Shown piece by piece: positions 1 to 9,000 of a DNA stretch of 42,068 bases. Positions within the stretch are counted from its first letter, which is position 1, and each line of letters opens with the position of its first letter. Location: assembly GCA_018714895.1 (NCBI GenBank), contig DVMQ01000005.1, positions 1-42,068 on the forward strand. The letters are read 5' to 3'. A program made the position numbers and the translations under genes. Origin of the DNA: Coprovicinus avistercoris. Lineage in GTDB: Bacteria > Actinomycetota > Coriobacteriia > Coriobacteriales > Atopobiaceae. The notes beneath the pieces were generated by a model. It had not been told where the DNA came from, ran no database searches, and saw only the letters and a program-made list of their open reading frames with translations.

Positions 1-1473
1 ATACTGAGTCTTAGCAATGCAAACTGGCAGAGCCCCAAATCCGTCTTGCTCTAGCTGGCGCATCTGACGTTGGGCGACAGGAGTAAAGTCAACGCCTTCC
101 GCATGGTAAACGCGCTGAGCCACAATTTCGATAGCCTCTTTAATTGGGGTATCCGTTGGATAAGAGCATGAGAAATGTGCCGGCGTTGTATTGAGCAGAC
201 GAACAATTTCGTCAGCGAGTTCAAGACCACCCTCGCCACCTTTTGCCCATACCTCAGAAAGCGCCACATTCACACCGAGCTTTGCACACTCGGCACGTAC
301 CAAAGCAATTTCTTCCTCGGTATCTGAAGGAAACCTATTGATAGCGACAACCGTAGGAAGCCCAAACACATCTTGCATATTGGATACGTGGCGAAGCAAG
401 TTGGGAAGACCCTGTGAAAGCGCTTCGAGATTCTCTGCGTTGAGCTCGTCTTTTGCAACACCACCGTTGTACTTAAGGCTTCGAATGGTAGCCACAACGA
501 CACAGGCGTCCGGTGCAAGTCCGCTCATACGACACTTAATATCACAGAACTTCTCAGCGCCAAGATCGGCACCAAAGCCCGCTTCGGTAACAGCAATATC
601 ACCATAGTGCAACGCCATACGTGTTGCCATAACCGAGTTGCACCCATGTGCAATATTGGCGAAAGGTCCGCCGTGGACAAATGCAGGGGTGTGCTCAAGT
701 GTTTGTACTAAGTTTGGCTTAAGAGCGTCTTTAAGCAGCGCACACATAGCTCCTTCAGCTTTGATCTGTGCGCAGGTAACAGGACGACGATCATAGGTGT
801 AGCCAATAACGATACGACCCAGACGCTCTTTGAGATCGCGTATTGAAGTTGCGAGGCACAGCACTGCCATTACCTCGGATGCGACGGTAATATCGTAGGA
901 ATCTTCGCGTGGAACCCCATTGGCAATACCGCCCAAACCATCCACCACATGACGAAGTTGACGATCATTCATATCGACGCAGCGGTGCCAGGTAATACGC
1001 CTCGGGTCTATACCGAGCTCGTTGCCCTGCTTGATGTGGTTATCAATCATTGCCGCCAACAGATTGTTAGCAGCTCCAATAGCATGAAAGTCGCCGGTAA
1101 AATGCAGGTTGATATCCTCCATAGGCACAACCTGCGCATAGCCACCACCAGCAGCTCCGCCTTTAATGCCAAATACTGGTCCTAACGATGGTTCACGCAA
1201 AGCCACAACTGTTTTATGTCCGCGCCTATTGAGTGCATCGGCAAGACCAATGGTGGTGGTAGTTTTTCCCTCGCCTGCCGGAGTAGGACTCATGGCTGTA
1301 ACTAGTACAAGCTTGCCCTGAGTATTGGAAGGATTCTCAAGTGCCGCCAAATCTACCTTAGCTTTGTCGTGCCCATAAGGCACAAGATCATCGGAAGGTA
1401 TGCCGAGCCGTGACGCAATCGTGCTGATATCTTCCACTTCTGCAGCTTGAGCAATCTCAATATCCGAAAGCAT
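1..1473 (-). CDS. fhs: Formate-tetrahydrofolate ligase, C-terminus cut by the window edge
   Basis: This enzyme makes 10-formyl-tetrahydrofolate from formate, THF and ATP in cytosolic one-carbon metabolism. The reverse-strand frame opens with an ATG at 1473 behind a GAGAGGAG ribosome-binding site and stays open to base 1, giving 491 codons of the usual 550-560. Visible family signatures are the P-loop region TPAGEGKTTTTIGL near residue 65, then LREPSLGPVFGIKGGAAGGG, the DINLHFTGDFHAI stretch, and EAGFGADLGAEKF near residue 330. No frameshift or internal stop was seen. It is the last gene of the minus-strand run ruvC-ruvA-ruvB-hypothetical-fhs, with a 43-base gap to the hypothetical gene. The missing part is only the final 60-70 residues, which lie outside the window. 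The identification is secure from these motifs. Confidence 0.95.
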   Translation of the reverse strand, partial: MLSDIEIAQAAEVEDISTIASRLGIPSDDLVPYGHDKAKVDLAALENPSNTQGKLVLVTAMSPTPAGEGKTTTTIGLADALNRRGHKTVVALREPSLGPVFGIKGGAAGGGYAQVVPMEDINLHFTGDFHAIGAANNLLAAMIDNHIKQGNELGIDPRRITWHRCVDMNDRQLRHVVDGLGGIANGVPREDSYDITVASEVMAVLCLATSIRDLKERLGRIVIGYTYDRRPVTCAQIKAEGAMCALLKDALKPNLVQTLEHTPAFVHGGPFANIAHGCNSVMATRMALHYGDIAVTEAGFGADLGAEKFCDIKCRMSGLAPDACVVVATIRSLKYNGGVAKDELNAENLEALSQGLPNLLRHVSNMQDVFGLPTVVAINRFPSDTEEEIALVRAECAKLGVNVALSEVWAKGGEGGLELADEIVRLLNTTPAHFSCSYPTDTPIKEAIEIVAQRVYHAEGVDFTPVAQRQMRQLEQDGFGALPVCIAKTQY

Positions 1474-1516
1474 GTACCAGCTCCTCTCAATTGGGTGTGA
1501 GTCCTTTTCCCACACC

Positions 1517-1921
1517 TTACTTAGTAAGCGACTTCTGTATGTTTGAAATCTCGTCGAACCCTTCGGGCACTTCGGACAGATCCCATCCAAACGCTTGCGC
1601 CATCGCGCGCCCTTGAGCACGGCGAAGCTCAGCGAGTTCAGAATTAGAAGTTTGATCATACACATCGGCAAGTGCTGTTAATACATAAGCAGCATAACCC
1701 GCTAATGAATCGCCAATGCCCGAAAGACGCGTCATGGTAACCAATGAGTCAGGTGTGAGCGCAAGCGCACAGGAAGCATCGAGATCAAGTAGGCCGGCAA
1801 GCTCTTGCTCAACCTCATGCACCGAAGAAAGATCATCATGAAGAAAGGCCTTACGGAGGCACGGAACCACCGTAGAAACAAAATCCTCAAGGAGGGCGAG
1901 AATATAATCACGTTGGAGCAC
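1517..1921 (-). CDS. Small hypothetical protein (DUF6483-like)
   Basis: This is a 134-residue soluble protein of unknown function. It begins MLQRDYILALLEDF, a start that resembles the DUF6483 family found in Firmicutes and Actinobacteria; that assignment is from memory of the family's N-terminus and is tentative. The body is predicted mostly helical, with no signal peptide, membrane segment or recognisable catalytic motif. The ATG at 1921 follows an AGGAGGAG ribosome-binding site and lies about 20 bases after the ruvB stop, so it is probably co-transcribed with the ruvCAB genes and with fhs downstream. The neighbours say little about its job: it sits between Holliday-junction processing and folate metabolism. 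Confidence 0.75.
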   Translation of the reverse strand: MLQRDYILALLEDFVSTVVPCLRKAFLHDDLSSVHEVEQELAGLLDLDASCALALTPDSLVTMTRLSGIGDSLAGYAAYVLTALADVYDQTSNSELAELRRAQGRAMAQAFGWDLSEVPEGFDEISNIQKSLTK

Positions 1922-1940
1922 AGCTCCTCCTTTACGCTGC

Positions 1941-2996
1941 CTACTTATCTGGTGGCGGGGTTATGCCCAGATGCTCAAAAGCTGCCGCTGTTGCCTTTCT
2001 CCCCTGTGGAGTACGCACAATAAGCCCACGCTGAAGCAAATAGGGCTCATAGACATCTTCGATTGTAGACGTGTCCTCGCCAACTGCACTTGCAATAGTA
2101 GAGAGACCCACCGGTCTTCCCCGAAACGTTGTGGTAAGTGCACGTAAAATTCGCACATCCATCCAATCGAGGCCCAGCTCGTCAATCTCAAAGAATCCAA
2201 GCGCCTCGGCTGCAACTTCCCAGGTAATTTCACCATCAGCTCGAACCTGCGCATAGTCGCGCACACGTTTAAGAAGGCGGTTGGCAAGACGCGGCGTACC
2301 ACGACTTCTGCTTGCTATTTCCGCTGCACCTTGTGCATCGATCTGTACATCTAAAATGCTCGCAGAACGCTCTACAATAGCCGCCAGCTCATCGACTGTG
2401 TAATAGTCGAGCCTGAAAGAAATGCCAAAGCGGTCGCGCAAAGGTCCTGTAAGAAGTGCTGTTCTCGTTGTAGCACCAACCAAGGTAAAACGTGGCAAAT
2501 CCAGACGAATAGAACGTGCCGCGGGGCCTTTACCGATAACAATATCGAGCGCAAAGTCCTCCATCGCTGGATAGAGCACTTCTTCAATCGAACGATTAAG
2601 GCGATGAATCTCGTCAATAAAAAGAACGTCTCCCGCCTCTAGATTGGTGAGAATAGCTGCGAGATCGCCCGTTCGCTCAATTGCAGGGCCAGAGGTAGTA
2701 TGGAGTTTAGCGCCCATCTCATTGGCAAGCACGGCTGCCAATGTGGTCTTACCCAAGCCTGGAGGGCCTGAAAAGAGAACATGGTCGAGAGGTTCATTGC
2801 GTGAACGAGCCGCTTCGATGAGCACACGCAAATTCTCGCGAACGCGCTCTTGTCCCACGTATTGAGAGAGAAGCTGAGGCCTGAGTGTTCGATCTACTTC
2901 AAGATCATCTGGCGTAAGCTCGCCGGTAACAGCACGTTTTGCCTCTGAAGGAGCATGTGACTCAAAGGGATCACGGAGAGGATCGGCTTGCCACAT
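1941..2996 (-). CDS. ruvB: Holliday junction branch migration ATPase RuvB
   Basis: RuvB is the hexameric AAA+ motor that, with RuvA, drives branch migration of Holliday junctions during recombinational repair. The 351-residue protein has the normal length. Visible motifs are the Walker A GPPGLGKTTLA near residue 75, Walker B LFIDEIHRLNR near 125, sensor 1 GATTRTALLTGPLRDRFG near 175, and the C-terminal winged helix with TSTIEDVYEPYLLQRGLI. Nothing essential is missing. It follows ruvA with touching stop and start codons, so the two are translationally coupled, and the order ruvC-ruvA-ruvB is the common one. The whole operon lies behind a LexA box upstream of ruvC, so damage-inducible expression is expected. 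Confidence 0.98.
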   Translation of the reverse strand: MWQADPLRDPFESHAPSEAKRAVTGELTPDDLEVDRTLRPQLLSQYVGQERVRENLRVLIEAARSRNEPLDHVLFSGPPGLGKTTLAAVLANEMGAKLHTTSGPAIERTGDLAAILTNLEAGDVLFIDEIHRLNRSIEEVLYPAMEDFALDIVIGKGPAARSIRLDLPRFTLVGATTRTALLTGPLRDRFGISFRLDYYTVDELAAIVERSASILDVQIDAQGAAEIASRSRGTPRLANRLLKRVRDYAQVRADGEITWEVAAEALGFFEIDELGLDWMDVRILRALTTTFRGRPVGLSTIASAVGEDTSTIEDVYEPYLLQRGLIVRTPQGRKATAAAFEHLGITPPPDK

Positions 2997-3628
2997 TAGA
3001 TACCACCTCCGAGACGACGAAGTGCGTAGCTCAACAGTGATTCAGGTGTTGAGGCACCCGCTTTCTCATGTCCATCAAGTGCTGCCTCTGCTTCCTGCGG
3101 GCTAAAGCCCATCGATAGGAGCGCAGAAGTAACATCCGCTTCAATACTTGCTGAGGTAGTAGGAGCACTTGTAGTTGAAGATGCATTCTTTGAAAGCGAA
3201 AACAGGCCGCCAAGCTCTTCATCAGAAGCGAAGACGCCTTGAAGCTCAACAATGAGGCGGTTAGCAAGCTTCTTACCAACACCTGGAACGGTGGCCATAC
3301 GTGTAGCGTCAGATGCTGCCACAATTGTTGCAAATGCAGAAGGGGTAAAGGTTGAGAGAACCGACAGCGCCAGCGATGGCCCCACGCCAGAAACAGCAAT
3401 AAGTCGTTCAAACAAAGAACGCTCCTCCTTTGAGGCAAAGCCAAAAAATGAAATGGCGCTTTCCCTCACAACGAGACGCGTAAAGAGTGTTACACCAGCA
3501 GACCCTTCTCCGGGCAAGGCCGCCGCCGTCATGGATGAACAGCGCAGCTCATATCCAACCCCCTGGACATCGAGCACAATATGTGAGGGAGTAACCTCTG
3601 CAATGGTTCCTGTAAGCCGATCTATCAT
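2996..3628 (-). CDS. ruvA: Holliday junction DNA helicase subunit RuvA
   Basis: RuvA binds four-way junctions as a tetramer and loads RuvB. I chose the ATG at 3628 (MIDRLTGTIAEV), because this is the conserved RuvA N-terminus and its ATG overlaps the ruvC stop; the frame is open further upstream but that stretch is ruvC shadow. The product is about 210 residues. The N-terminal OB fold is followed by helix-hairpin-helix elements (LIAVSGVGPSLAL near residue 75 and MATVPGVGKKLANRLI near 110), and a flexible linker leads to the C-terminal RuvB-binding domain (ALLSMGFSPQEAEAAL). Its stop touches the ruvB start. Length and motif order are normal. Confidence 0.97.
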   Translation of the reverse strand: MIDRLTGTIAEVTPSHIVLDVQGVGYELRCSSMTAAALPGEGSAGVTLFTRLVVRESAISFFGFASKEERSLFERLIAVSGVGPSLALSVLSTFTPSAFATIVAASDATRMATVPGVGKKLANRLIVELQGVFASDEELGGLFSLSKNASSTTSAPTTSASIEADVTSALLSMGFSPQEAEAALDGHEKAGASTPESLLSYALRRLGGGI

Positions 3629-4140
3629 GCATGTACTCCCTTCGCAAGTGCACGGCTTGCAATATGCTGAGACCGCGCAACATGTGCGTGACAAACCGCC
3701 GCAGCTAAAGCGTCGGCACAGTGGTCGGGCTTAGGATCGTGATCAAGAGCAAGCAGCTCTCGAACCATAAAAGTAACCTGGTGTTTATCTGCTGATCCAG
3801 TGCCAACTACCGCCTGCTTTATCTGCATAGGAGTATATTCTCCTACTTCCACCCCAGCAGCGGCACAAGCAGCTATAGCCGCGCCGCGCGCATGAGCAGT
3901 CCAAATAGCAGACCGCGTGTTGGCGCCAAAATAAATACTTTCTACCGCCACCGCATCGGGTGTGTATTCACGAATGGCGAAGCCAATGCGATTGAGAATA
4001 AGACCCAGCCTGTAGTCGAGCTTATCCGAAGACGATGTGTGAATACAGTCGTACGCAAGGGCACGCGCAGCCGATCCGCGCGTTTCTATAACACCCCAGC
4101 CGGTATTAGCAAGGCCAGGGTCGATGCCCATAATAACCAC
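3625..4140 (-). CDS. ruvC: Crossover junction endodeoxyribonuclease RuvC
   Basis: RuvC is the dimeric resolvase that nicks Holliday junctions. The 171-residue protein shows the expected acidic active-site positions: MGIDPGLANTGWG at the start (Asp), AVAVESIYFGANT near residue 65 (Glu), and the C-terminal DHCADALAAAVCHA (Asp pair). The start is probably the GTG at 4140, six bases behind a GAGGGGG ribosome-binding site; the ATG at 4131 is the alternative but lies too far from that site. Its last codons overlap the ruvA ATG. It is the first gene of the ruvCAB run and has its own promoter with a LexA box, described separately. Confidence 0.97.
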   Translation of the reverse strand: MVIMGIDPGLANTGWGVIETRGSAARALAYDCIHTSSSDKLDYRLGLILNRIGFAIREYTPDAVAVESIYFGANTRSAIWTAHARGAAIAACAAAGVEVGEYTPMQIKQAVVGTGSADKHQVTFMVRELLALDHDPKPDHCADALAAAVCHAHVARSQHIASRALAKGVHA

Positions 4141-4164
4141 GTACTACCCCCTCAACGCATTACT

Positions 4165-4184
4165 CGAACATTCGTTCCAGTATA
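4165..4184 (-). promoter_or_regulatory. ruvCAB promoter region with LexA/SOS box
   Basis: CGAACATTCGTTCC at 4165-4178 fits the Gram-positive LexA/DinR box (CGAAC, four bases, GTTYC) with at most one deviation. On the minus strand a -10-like TATACT (4184-4179) lies immediately upstream of it, so the box covers the likely transcription start. No clear -35 is visible; it would fall in the end of the preceding gene. SOS control of ruv genes is well known, which supports the reading. Confidence 0.75.
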
Positions 4185-4193
4185 GCATGGTAG

Positions 4194-6032
4194 TTAGTTA
4201 TCGGAGAAGAGTCCTGTAGACCATCGCTTGTCTTCGCTTGCTGTCATGCCACCTTGGCTAAAGAGATCTCGAAGAAGCTCCATGACCTCTTCAACCTGGT
4301 TCTCCCCTTCTTTTGCCATCTGTGCAGGAGAGACAAATTCTGTAGCCGCATGCTCAAGACGCTCGCGCACACTTTCTGCCTGTTCATACTCAGCCTGGTC
4401 ACGAATGTGGTCGCGCCAAGCAAAGGTGATAGGCCATGCAGCCTCGGCAAGAGTTTTGCTTGAGACAATAGGAATGAGTGGCATGTGCCTGCGGTACAAC
4501 TCCATCTCGCGCAAACGGCTGCAAACAGCTTCGGCAAGTGTCGTATTGGATTCGTGCTCAGCAAGCTCAGACAGCGGCATGCTCTGCTCGATATAAAGGA
4601 GAAGCATGGCATCGAGAGCTCCAAGCCGAGCCTCTTTCGTAATGCCAGCTGTATCGAGGCCCGCAAGTGAGGGAACCTCATACGTCCCGACAACTGCCGG
4701 AGGAATAACTGAAGAGATGGTCATGCGATGCAGGGCGAGCGCAATAACATCCGTACGATAGACATCGCCAAGTGGAGCAATATCCGCATCCATGACCGAC
4801 GCATTCGGCTCCAAAGCAAACAGGGTTTTATCTTGATCTCCCACAATGAAACAAGTCTTTTCATCACGCGAGAACATGCGAGTCCAAGCCTTGAGACGCA
4901 GATTAGCTACAAGCTCTGCACCTTCGGAAAAATCGATACCTTCTAAGCCCATATCGCGCAAAACACGTGTGATTTCTGACGCGGTAAGCTCACGCACATC
5001 GGCGCGAAGAGCACGAGCTTGTTCGCGAGCAGCTTTTAACACCTCAGGATCGCCAGTGTCCACGACAAGCGCATGGAGACGTGTGGGACCCACAGCATCA
5101 AGTGCCAAAGCTGCAACCACCGAGGAGCGTAAATCTCCTTTGAGTGCGACAAAAAGATCCGTCGCACATGCAGCCGTAAAATCACGCATCATGACAACGA
5201 GTGCTTCCCAGAGCAGTGCCATGCGATCGTAGCGTGGAAAAACACCAGGATGCGCCAACGGTCCTTCTGATGCAGTATTCACTTCTGCAACTTCAAAGGC
5301 TTCTTCAAAAGATGGAAGCGCAACCTCAAGCTCTCCCCAAGGGGCTACAACAAAACTTCCTCCAGCAAACACACGGTCGTCATAGCCACCAACACCGCCA
5401 ACAGCCACTATCCATGCATTGAGATTTGAAGCATCGTGGATAAATGCACCGTTGGAAAGGGCCGGTGCTAAAGCGCTCTCTTCCTCATCGGTATTAAAGC
5501 AAGCAAGCGGCAGGTATAGAAGCACGTCAATATTCACGGGCGCGTGCATGAAACTGTCTATACTCTCCCGGTCAAATGCCACGCCAAAGTTCACGCCATC
5601 GAGCACAAACCCCAGCGGCATCTCAGGACTTTCCATAGACGCATCGGCTGAGAAGAGAGACTCGAGCGCGCGAGGATTCGAAGCTAAGGATTGTACCGAT
5701 GCCATCACTGAAGCAAAACGCAACGGCATGATCTTGCCATCTTGAATGTAGATAATCTCGAGCATTGGAATAGGTCCTGCTTGGCTGAGCAGCGGGACCA
5801 CCGCAGCACACGCAAGACGATCTGCAAGATCAGAAATGGCATTGGAAACATCGAGCAAAAACTCGTTGTTATCCCCAAGCCCCATCACATCTGCACCTAC
5901 CAGAACGGGTGCTGGAAATACGATCAGCTGTGCTCCGCGGTCTGCCGCCATATGCGATTGAGCCACCATGCGCTCAATCGTTACGTCCAGCTGGCCAGCA
6001 ACGGTAGAGATTTGGGCTAAAGCTATCTTCAT
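4194..6032 (-). CDS. NAD synthetase-like protein (NadE family) with degenerate catalytic motifs
   Basis: The overall plan is that of glutamine-dependent NAD+ synthetase: an N-terminal nitrilase-like glutaminase domain (MKIALAQISTVAGQLD) and a C-terminal PP-loop amidation domain, recognisable by IVGDQDKTLFAL and DIAPLGDVYRTDVIALA near residues 390-430. About 612 residues. By eye, however, key catalytic positions look lost. The glutaminase Glu of the usual FPE motif is Ala (VFPAPVLVGAD, residue 41), the Cys of the usual CEDLW motif is Asp (NFGVAFDRESI, residue 154), and the SGGxDS PP-loop reads ALKGDLRSSVV near residue 300. I therefore do not give it the nadE symbol. ATG 6032 is chosen for its GAGGGG site. 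It follows dnaE by 24 bases. It may be an inactive paralogue with another role, or a real enzyme with unusual residues. Confidence 0.8.
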   Translation of the reverse strand: MKIALAQISTVAGQLDVTIERMVAQSHMAADRGAQLIVFPAPVLVGADVMGLGDNNEFLLDVSNAISDLADRLACAAVVPLLSQAGPIPMLEIIYIQDGKIMPLRFASVMASVQSLASNPRALESLFSADASMESPEMPLGFVLDGVNFGVAFDRESIDSFMHAPVNIDVLLYLPLACFNTDEEESALAPALSNGAFIHDASNLNAWIVAVGGVGGYDDRVFAGGSFVVAPWGELEVALPSFEEAFEVAEVNTASEGPLAHPGVFPRYDRMALLWEALVVMMRDFTAACATDLFVALKGDLRSSVVAALALDAVGPTRLHALVVDTGDPEVLKAAREQARALRADVRELTASEITRVLRDMGLEGIDFSEGAELVANLRLKAWTRMFSRDEKTCFIVGDQDKTLFALEPNASVMDADIAPLGDVYRTDVIALALHRMTISSVIPPAVVGTYEVPSLAGLDTAGITKEARLGALDAMLLLYIEQSMPLSELAEHESNTTLAEAVCSRLREMELYRRHMPLIPIVSSKTLAEAAWPITFAWRDHIRDQAEYEQAESVRERLEHAATEFVSPAQMAKEGENQVEEVMELLRDLFSQGGMTASEDKRWSTGLFSDN

Positions 6033-6056
6033 GAACATATCCCCTCAGGAGCATCC

Positions 6057-9000
6057 TTAGGCAAGCACAACCTTGCCTTCGCGACCCACCAGATCATCAA
6101 CTTCTGCACGAAGCACGGTATTATGCGCATCGACCTTGATAGGCAGTTCCATACGCATCGTCTCACCGCTGCCCATTTCCACACGCAGCTCCACGTGATC
6201 CAAACCGTGATATCGGTCAAAAATACCCGAAAGCTGATCAACAAATACACGTGAGAGACGACGAGCTGGCATAAGAACCTCAAGCACGGCAGGTTTATTG
6301 GTCTTCTCATTGAGCAACATGGGTTCTACCTGAATGGCAATCAGCTGCAGACCACGGTCCCCGCGCTCAAGCCTTCCCTGAATGCGAACAAACACATCGT
6401 CCACAGCGCCACCAGTATGTTCGTCGACTTCGCCCATCAATACCGACGCACACTTTTCATAGACCTTCGGGAAAGTTACGACAGTAACTTCGCCCTCCAT
6501 ATCCTCAAGGGTGACAATAGCCATGGGATCACCCTTTTTGGTGGAGCGCTTCTGAACAGATGAGACCATGCCCGCAATCCAAATAGGCTCGCCTTCCGGC
6601 ACTCTATAACGAGAAGTAGCAGCACCTGTTGCAGGGTCGATTACCTCATCAGAAAGTTCAAGCTCACCCAAGCTGTAATCGCGCGCCTTGGTAAGGGCAT
6701 ATTCGTAGGGGCGCAGTGGATGGTCGGATACATAAATTCCGAGAACGTCCTTTTCGAGCGCCAACTTCATGTGTCGATCCCACTCCACACCATCTGGTTC
6801 TGGCACATCGGTATCAAAGCCCGAGCCCGCCACATCACCAAACATGTCAAACAGCGAGCTCTGACCAGCAGCCTTATCACGCTGGCGCTTTGCGGCAGTC
6901 TCAATAATGTTCTCGGGGTTGTCCTTGTCGATAAAATGCATGCACTGCATGCGGGTATACCCCGTCGAATCAAAGGCTCCTGCTTTGATAAGTGCTTCTA
7001 CTACACGGCGATTAGCTTGAGAAGCATCGACTCGCTCGACAAAATCATGGAGGTTCTTGAAGGGTCCACCCTCTTCACGCTCAGCAATAATGGCGTCAGA
7101 AACACCTTCACCCACGCCGCGAATGCCTGCAAAGCCAAAGCGAATACCATCCTTGGTTGCCGTAAAGTCGCGGCCAGACTCGTTAATGTCAGGGGGCAAA
7201 ATATCAATGCCTTCATGGCGACAGGCATTGACATAGTGAACGATTTTATCGGTCTTACCCATGTAGGACGTAAGCACCGAGGCCATATATTCGCGAGGAT
7301 AATACGCTTTAAGCCATGCCGTCTGCATAACGAGAATGGCGTATCCTGCCGAGTGGCTCTTGTTAAATGCGTAGGATGCAAACTCGAGAACGTCATCCCA
7401 AATGCGCTGTGCTGTTTCACGCTCATAGCCATTTGCCACAGCACCATTCATCCAGTGGTCATAAGTGGTTTCGTCTTTACCGTCATCCCAGTGGAAGATC
7501 GTGGAGGTGAGAAGTTTAATCTTCTTCTTCGCCACCGGCTTACGAATACGTGAGTCCGATTCACCTGCAGAAAAACCACTCATGCGCACCGAGATCTGCA
7601 TAACCTGCTCTTGGTACACAATCGTGCCGTAGGTTTCGTCCAGAATCTCGGAGAGACGATCGTCGTAAAACACAATCGGCTCTTTGCCGTTCATACGGTT
7701 GATATAGCTGGTAACCATACCAGCGCCCAAAGGACCAGGACGATAAAGAGCAATAAGAGCTACTACCTGACGGTATTCTTTTGGCTGCATGCTCTTAATA
7801 GTTGCCGTCATACCGCCTGACTCGATTTGGAATACGCCGGCAGTGTGGCCGCGGCCCATAAGCTCAAAAATCTTCGGGTCGTCAAACGGAATCTTATCGA
7901 CATCGATATCTATTGACGTAGCACCTGGCCGCAAGGTTGCACGCACAGCTTCGGGAGCTGCAGCAACATCAGCGGGCGTCGCATAATTCTCTCGAATGTT
8001 GCGCAGAGCTTTTGAAATAACGGTAAGGGTACGCAGACCCAAGAAGTCCATTTTAAGAAGACCCATGTCAGCAACGGAATGGCCTTCATATTGGGTAATT
8101 TCTACGCCACCTTTGGTGTCGAGCTTAGTGGGCACATGGTCGTTAACGGGTGTGGGTGTAATAAGAACGGCACACGCGTGTACGCCCTCACCGCGTGTAA
8201 GACCTTCGATGGAAAGCGCTGCATCGATAATGCGACGATGGTCAGGCTCTTTTTCGTAGGTCTCCGCAAACTCCGGGCTGAACATATCTTCTTTGCCCGG
8301 CGTTTTATGCAGGGTTGGCCCAAGCGCTGCTTTTGGATCGTTGGAAACCATCTTAGAAAGGCGCTGGCCCATGTACACGGGATATCCCAGTACACGCGCG
8401 GCATCGTTGATGGCCTGCTTTGCCTTGATAGTGGAGTAGGTAATGACGTGACAAACACGCTCGGGACCATACAGCTCGCGCACGTGCTGCACGACCTCGA
8501 GACGACGTTCATCGTCGAAGTCCATATCGATATCGGGCATCTCCGAACGCTGCGGAGACAAGAAGCGTTCGAACATCAGACCGTTTTCAAGTGGGTCAAA
8601 CGTCGTAATGTTCATCGCATATGCAACGATAGCGCCAGCAGCCGAACCACGGCCCGGTCCTACACCAATGCCGTTATCTTTTGCCCACTGTACATATTCC
8701 TGAACGATGAGGAAGTAATCGGCAAAGCCCTTCTCGCAGATAACTTTGTACTCATACTCAAAGCGCTCAGAAACGTTGACACCGCCGATAGTGCGCTCTC
8801 GCCAGTCGGACCCATAGCGACGAGCAAGGCCCTTTTCGCACTCCTTGCGGAAGCGCATTTCAGAGGTTTCACCCTCGTCAAGCAACGGGAACTTGGGCAA
8901 GTACATCTGAGACCAGTCGAGCTCAAACTCGCACTTCTTAGCAATCTCAAGCGTGTTGTCGCATGCCTCGGGACACCAATCAAACAACTCACGCATTTCA

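Noticed and set aside
191..607. Long plus-strand frames opposite fhs, dnaE, addA and addB
   Set aside because: They are antisense shadows of well-identified conserved genes, without ribosome-binding sites or domains of their own.
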